From positions 3,776,501 through 3,840,500 of the forward strand of contig NZ_CP063231.1 in NCBI RefSeq assembly GCF_023612255.1: a stretch of 64,000 bases of DNA, given 5' to 3'. This document shows positions 57,690 through 64,000 of the stretch, in pieces (the first letter of the stretch is position 1; the number at the start of each line of letters is the position of its first letter). The notes beneath the pieces are model-generated. The model made no database searches. It was not told where the DNA came from and saw only the letters and a program-made list of their open reading frames with translations. The position numbers and the translations under genes are program-made. Origin of the DNA: Luteibacter flocculans. GTDB taxonomy: Bacteria; Pseudomonadota; Gammaproteobacteria; Xanthomonadales; Rhodanobacteraceae.

Positions 57690-59990
57690 TCAGTCGTTTA
57701 CGACCGTACGCGGCTTACCGGCGCGGATCTGCGCCTCCACACACGCCACCGAGGTCATGTTGACCACGCGGCGCACCGTGGCCTGCGGAGTCAGGATGTG
57801 GGCCGGCTTCGCCACGCCCATGAGGATCGGCCCGATGACCACGCCGTCGCACAGCACGCGGACCATGTTGTAGGCCGTATTGGCCGCGTCCAGGTTCGGG
57901 AAGACGAAGACATTGGCCTTGCCCTCCAACCGCGAGTTCGGAAAGATCCGCTCGCGCAGTTCCGGCGTCAGGGCCACATCGGCCTGCATCTCGCCTTCCA
58001 CTTCGAGCCGCGGGGCGCGCTCGCGGATCAGGTTCAATGCGGCGCGCATCTTGCGCGAATTGCGCGTCTCGCGGCTACCGAAGTTGGAATTGGACAGCAG
58101 CGCGATCTTCGGCTGGATACCGAACAGCTTGAGGCGAATCGACGCCTGCAGGGTCGCCTCGGCGATCTGCTCCGCGCTCGGGTCTTCCTGCACGTACGTG
58201 TCGAGAAAGAAGAACGTGCCCTTCTCGGTCGCCACCGCGGCCATGGCGGACGCTTCGGCGATGCCTTCGTCCAAACCGATGATGTCGCAGATGTAATCGA
58301 GCTTGCTCTGGTAGGTGCCGACGAGGCCGCAGATCATCGCGTCCGCCTCACCCCGCTCCACCATCAGCGCGGCGATCACGGTCGGGCGCGAGCGCACCAC
58401 CGCCTTGGCGGATGCGGGCGTCACCCCACGGCGTTCCATGATCGAGTGGTAGAGGCGCCAATAGGCCTCGAAACGCGGGTCGGAGTGGATGTTGCACATT
58501 TCGAAATCGACGCCAGGCTTGAGGCGCAGGCCGGCGCGCGCGATGCGCTTCTCGATGACGTCCGGACGGCCTACGAGGATCGGCCGGGCCAGACCCTCGT
58601 CCACCACCGTCTGCACGGCGCGCAGCACGGTTTCTTCCTCGCCCTCGGCGTAGACCACCCGCTTCGGATCGGCCTTGGCGCGATCGAACACCGGCTTCAT
58701 CAGCAGGCCGGTGCGGAACACGAAGCTGGTGAGCTTCTCGACGTAGGCAGGGAAATCGGTGATCGGACGCTCAGCGACGCCGGAGTCCATCGCCGCCTGC
58801 GCAATGGCCGGCGGGAGCTGGATCAGCAGGCGCGGGTCGAACGGCTGCGGAATCAGGTAATCCGCGCCGAAGCTCGGCGGCTTGCCGCCATAGGCGCGGG
58901 CGCTCACGTCGGACGATTCGCGCCGTGCCAGCTCCGCGATCGCCTGCACGCAGGCAACCTTCATGGCCTCGTTGATGACCGTGGCGCCAACGTCGAGCGC
59001 GCCGCGGAACAGATACGGGAAGCACAGCGCGTTATTGACCTGGTTCGGGTAGTCCGAGCGCCCGGTGGCCATGATGCAATCGGGACGCACGGCCTTGGCG
59101 TCTTCCGGCAGGATCTCCGGATTGGGATTGGCCAGCGCGAAGATGATGGGGCGGTCCGCCATCGTGGCGACCATTTCCGGCTTCAGGATGCCGCCGGCCG
59201 AAAGGCCGAGGAAGATGTCCGCGCCTTCGACGATCTCGGCCAGCGTGCGCTTGTCGGTATCGCGCGCATAGCGCTGCTTGTCCGGATCGAGGTCGGTGCG
59301 GCCGGTGTGCAGCACGCCGTCGCGATCGAACGCGAGGATGTTTTCCTTCCGCATGCCCAGCGTCACGAGCATGTCGACACAGGAAATGCCCGCGGCGCCC
59401 ATGCCGGTGGTGGCGAGCTTCACGTCCTCGATCTTCTTGCCCGTGACCAGCAGCGCATTGATGACCGCGGCGCCAACGATGATCGCGGTGCCATGCTGGT
59501 CGTCGTGGAAGACGGGAATCTTCATCCGCTCGCGCAGCTTGCGCTCGACGATGAAGCACTCCGGCGCCTTGATGTCCTCGAGGTTGATGCCGCCGAAGGT
59601 CGGCTCCAGGCTGGCGATGATGTCGACCAGCTTGTCCGGGTCGGTCTCGTCGATCTCGATGTCGAAGACATCGATGCCGGCGAACTTCTGGAACAGCACG
59701 CCCTTGCCTTCCATCACCGGCTTACCGGCGAGCGCGCCGATATTGCCGAGGCCCAGCACGGCCGTACCGTTGGAAATGACCGCTACGAGATTCGAGCGCG
59801 CGGTCAGTTCGGCAGCGGCTCGCGGGTCTGCCACGATCGCATCGCACGCAGCGGCGACGCCGGGCGAATACGCAAGCGACAGATCCCGCTGGGTGAGCAA
59901 CGACGTGGTCGGCGTGACCTTGATCTTGCCCGGGCGCGGAAGGCGGTGATATTCGAGAGCGGCTTGCCTCAGTTCCTCGGAAATGGCCAT
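57690..59990 (-). CDS. maeB: NADP-dependent malic enzyme with phosphotransacetylase-like domain
   Basis: 766 residues. The N-terminal ~430 residues are malic enzyme: [76 protein letters not shown], and [20 protein letters not shown] for NADP. The rest is a PTA-like domain ([65 protein letters not shown]) that regulates by acetyl-CoA in MaeB enzymes. It converts malate to pyruvate, next to pyruvate dehydrogenase. The start at 59990 fits family length. Confidence 0.96.
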   Translation of the reverse strand: MAISEELRQAALEYHRLPRPGKIKVTPTTSLLTQRDLSLAYSPGVAAACDAIVADPRAAAELTARSNLVAVISNGTAVLGLGNIGALAGKPVMEGKGVLFQKFAGIDVFDIEIDETDPDKLVDIIASLEPTFGGINLEDIKAPECFIVERKLRERMKIPVFHDDQHGTAIIVGAAVINALLVTGKKIEDVKLATTGMGAAGISCVDMLVTLGMRKENILAFDRDGVLHTGRTDLDPDKQRYARDTDKRTLAEIVEGADIFLGLSAGGILKPEMVATMADRPIIFALANPNPEILPEDAKAVRPDCIMATGRSDYPNQVNNALCFPYLFRGALDVGATVINEAMKVACVQAIAELARRESSDVSARAYGGKPPSFGADYLIPQPFDPRLLIQLPPAIAQAAMDSGVAERPITDFPAYVEKLTSFVFRTGLLMKPVFDRAKADPKRVVYAEGEEETVLRAVQTVVDEGLARPILVGRPDVIEKRIARAGLRLKPGVDFEMCNIHSDPRFEAYWRLYHSIMERRGVTPASAKAVVRSRPTVIAALMVERGEADAMICGLVGTYQSKLDYICDIIGLDEGIAEASAMAAVATEKGTFFFLDTYVQEDPSAEQIAEATLQASIRLKLFGIQPKIALLSNSNFGSRETRNSRKMRAALNLIRERAPRLEVEGEMQADVALTPELRERIFPNSRLEGKANVFVFPNLDAANTAYNMVRVLCDGVVIGPILMGVAKPAHILTPQATVRRVVNMTSVACVEAQIRAGKPRTVVND

Positions 59991-60230
59991 GGGATCCTGT
60001 GCGATTCGGCGAAAGGGAAAGGCTTGACGCGGCTTGGGCCGGCGATTGACCCGGCATGTTAGCACCGCGTCCTGCGCTCCCAGCCCCTTCCACTGTGTTG
60101 CATTGCGACAAGCAGTGATACCGATTTCGACCTATCGCGCGCAGGCATGGCTGTGCTCCGCGAGCGTGCAGAACGCCCGCGAGCGACCATGCGGTCGGGT
60201 ATGCCGTGAGATCGAATTCGCCCGCGCGGA

Positions 60231-61511
60231 TCAAAGACCGAGGGAGATTTCCTCGGCTTCCACGCCCGCCATGTGGATATGGTTGACGAAGAGGGAGAAG
60301 GCCAGCTTTCCCGCCAGGCCATGCACGTGCTGCATCCAGGGTGGGAGATAACGCGGCACAGCCACGTCGCCCGTCTGGAAATGCGGTTCGAGGCTCATCA
60401 CGTCGTGCAGGGCAAGCTTTCCCGCGAAAAGATTGCGCAACAGATCCAACCGGCGCTGCCGCAGTGCCCAACGGAAGAACGTATGCACGGCGAGCAGGCC
60501 GCTCAGGTACACATTGTCCTTCGCGAAGGCGGACCCACCCGTCAACGGCACGCCTCGGAATACGCGCTGCGCGGAGTGGAAGCTGTCCGCCACGTTCTGT
60601 CCGCAGGCGCGGAAGTAGCGGAATACCTCGACGAAGTCGGCGCCGTTCAAGGCCATGTCGATGGCGAGAATGCGCAGACTGATGCGCTTCAGCCGGGAAA
60701 TGTCGATAGCGCCGGACATGAGCTCGGCGAAGACGGCCAACCCTTCCTGCGTCGCAGTAACGCGCGGCGAGGTACGGGCCAGCGAAGCGAGCACGGGTTG
60801 CTCGCGTCCGTTGAGCGCGGTGAGCGAGTGGACGAACGCCTCGTGCGCCAGCAGCTGGTGACGGTCGTATTCCGTGAAGCGCACGCCGCCACGCAGCCGG
60901 ATGCGGGTCGCACCCGCTGCGGCCTTCGCGGTCAGCTCTGGATCGACTTCCACCGAAATCATGCCGGGGGCGAAAAAGGCATCCAGTCGTTCGGCCATGT
61001 CCTGGCGCAGTTCCTCGGCAGGAATGGTCCCCGTCGCGTCCTCGGTGTCGAGGTCGGCGCCCAGTTCGTCAGCCAGGTCGACAAAGTAGCGGGCGGCATC
61101 GAGATTGCTGCGATTGCTGCCGGGGATGGCGTCGCCGGGTTTGCCGTAGAGCGCGATCGAGGCGGTGGTTACACCGTCGGTGCCTGCGGCGTGCAGCATG
61201 TCGGTCGCAATCCGCCAGGACTCGGCCGTGCGGCGAAGGTATTCGGCGATCGGATGGTCCTCGTCCGCCTCCGCCTCGATGGCATCCAGCTCGGCGCGGG
61301 TGTCGTCCAGCACCGGGGGGCGGTAGCGAATATCGGGGATCGAGAGGCGTCCGGCGCCGAATTCCTCGATCAGGCGCCCTTCCACCGACGCCGGCCAGGA
61401 CACGGTGGGCAGGATACGAATGGACCGGACGGCCGCGAGAAGACGCTGATCCAGCGCCGCGTAGCGCCGCATCTCGGGCGAGAGGGAAGACGAAGCGGCG
61501 GGGGCATGCAT
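60231..61511 (-). CDS. QEGLA-motif (DUF1704) peptidase-like protein
   Basis: 426 residues of the family called flavohemoglobin expression-modulating QEGLA motif proteins (DUF1704; related to the eukaryotic MATCAP peptidases). The zinc motif is HEAFVH (H-E-x-x-x-H), followed by TATQEGLAVFAELMSG with the family-naming QEGLA, and a C-terminal KDNVYLSGLLAVHTFFRW. The N-terminus binds helices typical of the family. It probably acts as a cytoplasmic metallopeptidase. The 240 bases before maeB's start (59991-60230) contain no gene. Confidence 0.9.
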   Translation of the reverse strand: MHAPAASSSLSPEMRRYAALDQRLLAAVRSIRILPTVSWPASVEGRLIEEFGAGRLSIPDIRYRPPVLDDTRAELDAIEAEADEDHPIAEYLRRTAESWRIATDMLHAAGTDGVTTASIALYGKPGDAIPGSNRSNLDAARYFVDLADELGADLDTEDATGTIPAEELRQDMAERLDAFFAPGMISVEVDPELTAKAAAGATRIRLRGGVRFTEYDRHQLLAHEAFVHSLTALNGREQPVLASLARTSPRVTATQEGLAVFAELMSGAIDISRLKRISLRILAIDMALNGADFVEVFRYFRACGQNVADSFHSAQRVFRGVPLTGGSAFAKDNVYLSGLLAVHTFFRWALRQRRLDLLRNLFAGKLALHDVMSLEPHFQTGDVAVPRYLPPWMQHVHGLAGKLAFSLFVNHIHMAGVEAEEISLGL

Positions 61512-61586
61512 GGCGGCGGATTATAGCCCTGGGAAAGCCGCTTCAACGCGGGCGGCGGGTCATGAAGCCCGCCACGCAGGGTGGCG

Positions 61587-62333
61587 TCAGCGCGAGGAAA
61601 TGTATTTTTCGCGGCGGATGTGCTGCACGGAAAGGCCGTGATCCTTCAGCGCGGCGAACGCGGCATCCACCATGTTCGGGTTGCCGCAGAGGTAGGCAAT
61701 GTCGTCGGTGCCACCGGGCTCAAGCTCGGCCAGCATGTCCTGCACGTAACCCAGCCGATCGTGCGGACGCGGGTTAGGACGCGCGCCGCGGGACAGGCAG
61801 GGATGGAAGACGAAACCCTCGTTAGCACGTGCGAACGCTTCGAATTCCTCGCCATACAACAGTTCGCCCTCGTTGCGGGCACCGTAAAGAAGCACGAAAC
61901 GGCATCCGCGGCTGGCGATGAGCTTCTCGATCTGCGGCAGCATGGCCCGGTACGGCGTGACGCCCGTGCCCGTGGCAATGAGGATGTAGCGCTGATTGGT
62001 GTCCCCGTCCATGAGGCAGAAGCGCCCGTACGGGCCGCTCGCATCCACCGTGTCGCCTTGCTCCAGACCGCTAAGCAGCTTCGTGGCGGCACCGCCGTCC
62101 ACGTAGCTCACCGCAATCTCGATGCGCTGAACGGGGCCACTGCCATCGCCCACCGTACCCACGGAGTAGCTCCGCTTGGTGGGTTTGCCGTCGTCGTAGT
62201 TGAAGTGCACCTGGAGGAACTGCCCCGGCACGAACGCCAGCGGCTGACCGTCCACCCGCTCGAAAGCGAGGTGGCGCACCGTCGGGGCGAGCATGAAGCT
62301 GTCGACGAGGCGGAGCGGGAACTGTTCTGCCAT
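61587..62333 (-). CDS. Ferredoxin/flavodoxin-NADP reductase
   Basis: 248 residues. FAD-binding part with PGQFLQVHFNYDDGKPTKRSYSVGT (R-x-Y-S) and NADP-binding part with ILIATGTGVTPYRAML, RFVLLYGARNEGELLYGEEF and AYLCGNPNMVDAAFAALKDHG, ending REKYISSR. It passes electrons between NADPH and ferredoxin or flavodoxin. The start at 62333 fits homologues; the in-frame upstream extension is not conserved. Ribosome binding site weak (AGAGAC). It is divergent to the ABC transporter genes. Confidence 0.93.
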   Translation of the reverse strand: MAEQFPLRLVDSFMLAPTVRHLAFERVDGQPLAFVPGQFLQVHFNYDDGKPTKRSYSVGTVGDGSGPVQRIEIAVSYVDGGAATKLLSGLEQGDTVDASGPYGRFCLMDGDTNQRYILIATGTGVTPYRAMLPQIEKLIASRGCRFVLLYGARNEGELLYGEEFEAFARANEGFVFHPCLSRGARPNPRPHDRLGYVQDMLAELEPGGTDDIAYLCGNPNMVDAAFAALKDHGLSVQHIRREKYISSR

Positions 62334-62415
62334 GGAAAGTCTCTGTTGACGCTGGGGAACGAAGCCCCGCAGCAAAGGCCGGTATAATAGGCGGCTTGTC
62401 ATCCCGGCGCAGCCC

Positions 62416-63348
62416 ATGACCACTCCTGCTTTACACGTCAACGATTTACGCAAGACCTACGGCAACGGCGTGGAGGCCCTGAAGGGCGTCTCCCTGACCG
62501 TCCAGCCGGGCGATTTCTTCGCCCTGCTGGGCCCCAACGGCGCCGGCAAGTCGACCCTGATCGGCATCCTGTCCTCTCTCGTGAACGCCTCGTCGGGCGA
62601 CGCGGAGATCTTCGGGGTGTCCATTCACAAGCACCGCAGCGATGCCATGCGGCTGATCGGCCTGGTGCCGCAGGAAATCAACTTCAATCAGTTCGAGAAG
62701 CCGTTCGACATTTGCGTGAACCAGGCGGGCTTCTACGGCATCGGCCGTGCCGAGGCCTCGGAGCGCGCGGAGAAGTACCTGAAAGAGCTGCGCCTGTGGG
62801 AAAAGGCGCACCACCAGGCACGCATGCTCTCCGGCGGCATGAAGCGCCGCCTGATGATCGCGCGCGCCATGATGAACGAGCCGAAGCTGCTGATCCTCGA
62901 CGAACCCACCGCGGGCGTGGATATCGAAATCCGCCGTTCCATGTGGCAGTTCGTCAGCGGCATCAACGCCGCAGGCACCACGGTGATCCTCACCACGCAT
63001 TACCTGGAGGAAGCCGAGCAGCTCTGCCGCAACATCGCGATCATCGACCAGGGCCGCATCGTCAAGAACACGACGATGAAGAGCCTGCTCGCCACGCTCG
63101 ACGTCGAAACCTTCGTGCTCGACGTCTCGGACGTGCCGGCATCGCTGCCGGAGCTTCCAGGCGTGGTCCTGCGCAAGATCGACGATCGCACCATCGAGGC
63201 GGAAATGTCGCGAGCGCACGATCTCAACTCCCTGTTCGCCGCACTGTCGGCAAACGGCGTCACCGTCACCTCGATGCGCAACAAGGCCAACCGTCTCGAG
63301 GAACTGTTCGTCAGACTGGTCGAGCACGGCCGGGAGAATGCGGCATGA
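62416..63348 (+). CDS. ABC transporter ATP-binding protein (YadG-like)
   Basis: 310 residues. Walker A GPNGAGKST (~40-48), Q-loop LVPQEINFNQFE, signature LSGGMKRRL, Walker B LLILDEPTAGVD and switch His in LTTHYLEEAEQL, with a C-terminal ~80-residue regulatory domain. It overlaps the permease gene by ATGA. The pair resembles YadGH, an ABC-2 type exporter of unknown substrate. The short upstream region (62334-62415) contains GGTATAATAGG, a good -10 element for this operon. Confidence 0.93.
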   Translation: MTTPALHVNDLRKTYGNGVEALKGVSLTVQPGDFFALLGPNGAGKSTLIGILSSLVNASSGDAEIFGVSIHKHRSDAMRLIGLVPQEINFNQFEKPFDICVNQAGFYGIGRAEASERAEKYLKELRLWEKAHHQARMLSGGMKRRLMIARAMMNEPKLLILDEPTAGVDIEIRRSMWQFVSGINAAGTTVILTTHYLEEAEQLCRNIAIIDQGRIVKNTTMKSLLATLDVETFVLDVSDVPASLPELPGVVLRKIDDRTIEAEMSRAHDLNSLFAALSANGVTVTSMRNKANRLEELFVRLVEHGRENAA

Positions 63349-64000
63349 GCGGCTCCACCAACCTCGTCGCGCTCGGTACGATCGTCCGCCGCGAAATCAT
63401 GCGCATCCTGCGCATCTGGACGCAGACGCTGATCCCGCCCGCCATCACGATGACGCTGTACTTCGTCATCTTCGGCAAGCTCATCGGCAGCCGCATCGGC
63501 GAGATGCATGGCTTCACCTACATGCAGTACATCGTGCCCGGCCTGGTCATGATGAGCATCATCACGAACAGCTACGGCAACATTTCGTCCTCGTTCTTCG
63601 GTGCCAAGTTCGGCCGTTTCGTCGAGGAGATGCTGGTCTCTCCGATGCCCAATTGGGTGATCCTGCTCGGTTACGTGCTGGGCGCGGTCACGCGTGGCGT
63701 CATCGTCGGCGCGCTGGTACTGCTCATCGCGCTGTTCTTCACCGACCTGCACGTGGCCCATCCGATCATCACGTTCCTGTCGGTGCTCCTCGGCGCCACC
63801 GTGTTCTCGCTGGCCGGTTTCGTGAACGCCGTATTCGCCAAGAAATTCGACGACATCGCTCTCGTGCCGACCTTCGTGCTCACGCCGCTGACCTATCTGG
63901 GTGGCGTGTTCTACTCGGTGGATCTGCTCGGCGAGCCGTGGCGCAGCATCTCGATGGTGAATCCCATCCTGTACATGGTGAACGCGTTCCGTTTCGGCGT
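63345..64000 (+). CDS. ABC-2 type permease (YadH-like), 3' part outside the window
   Basis: The first 218 codons are present and the gene is open at the right edge. It starts MSGSTNLVALGTIVRREIMRILRIW and has membrane helices near residues 28-48, 62-80, 105-130, 137-160 and 170-195. LIPPAITMTLYFVIFGKLIGSRIG, GLVMMSIITNSYGN and LTPLTYLGGVFYSVDLLG match the ABC-2/YadH family. It is translationally coupled to the ATPase gene by ATGA. Confidence 0.92.
   Translation, partial: MSGSTNLVALGTIVRREIMRILRIWTQTLIPPAITMTLYFVIFGKLIGSRIGEMHGFTYMQYIVPGLVMMSIITNSYGNISSSFFGAKFGRFVEEMLVSPMPNWVILLGYVLGAVTRGVIVGALVLLIALFFTDLHVAHPIITFLSVLLGATVFSLAGFVNAVFAKKFDDIALVPTFVLTPLTYLGGVFYSVDLLGEPWRSISMVNPILYMVNAFRFG

Noticed and set aside
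57162-60062. 966-codon plus-strand open frame across the REP array and maeB
   Set aside because: It is antisense to maeB, has no recognisable domain and arises from GC-rich codon bias. The same applies to the 924-codon plus-strand frame over aceE (54279-57053).

Overview
The window is GC-rich (roughly two thirds G+C by eye) and looks like the chromosome of a gammaproteobacterium of the Xanthomonadales, most likely Rhodanobacteraceae (Luteibacter/Dyella-like). Pointers are a Clp-type CRP homologue, SpeD starting [18 protein letters not shown], a trpGDC block, Coq7, DUF2884 proteins and REP-type repeats. The species call is inference; no rRNA is present.

Region 1 (1-4006) is a metal-stress module. 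An ECF sigma factor of the SigF type and its membrane anti-sigma factor NrsF lie divergent to a bufferin operon: DUF2282 precursor BufA, MNIO enzyme BufB, partner BufC and a DoxX protein. Three promoters with an identical GTAACC-N16-CGAA layout were found: before the sigma gene, before bufA, and before a secreted-protein gene cut by the left edge. The sigma factor probably drives itself and both minus-strand units.

Region 2 (4195-12562) holds a MASE1-type membrane protein, then a minus-strand cassette of a GH108 muramidase, two DUF2589 proteins, three small unknown proteins and two holin-like membrane proteins. Upstream are a NarL-type response regulator and, divergently, a membrane-anchored winged-helix/nSTAND regulator. 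No phage structural genes are seen. This is the best candidate in the window for an undescribed system.

Region 3 (12582-19286) is a mobile or toxin region: remnants of two IS3-family elements, a small zinc-ribbon-like ORF, and a 1505-residue secreted RHS protein with a C-terminal polymorphic toxin domain followed by a probable immunity gene. An acyltransferase and a LytTR regulator follow.

Region 4 (22064-30404) is an 8.3 kb island between 75-bp direct repeats that contain the 3' end of tRNA-Gln(CTG) and its terminator. It carries a fused nuclease-methylase (type IIG-like), an SMC-like ATPase with a possible C-terminal RNase motif and a membrane coiled-coil protein, probably a defence island. 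No integrase remains.

Region 5 (30392-64000) is mostly core genome: tRNA-Gln, rpsI-rplM, coq7, speD, clp, trpG-trpD-trpC, a peroxiredoxin, two DUF2884 paralogues, a RcsB-like response regulator, an MFS exporter, a thioredoxin-fold protein, GST, aceE, maeB, a QEGLA-motif peptidase-like protein, a ferredoxin-NADP reductase and a YadGH-like ABC exporter whose permease runs off the right edge. A tandem array of 121-122 bp REP-containing units separates aceE from maeB.
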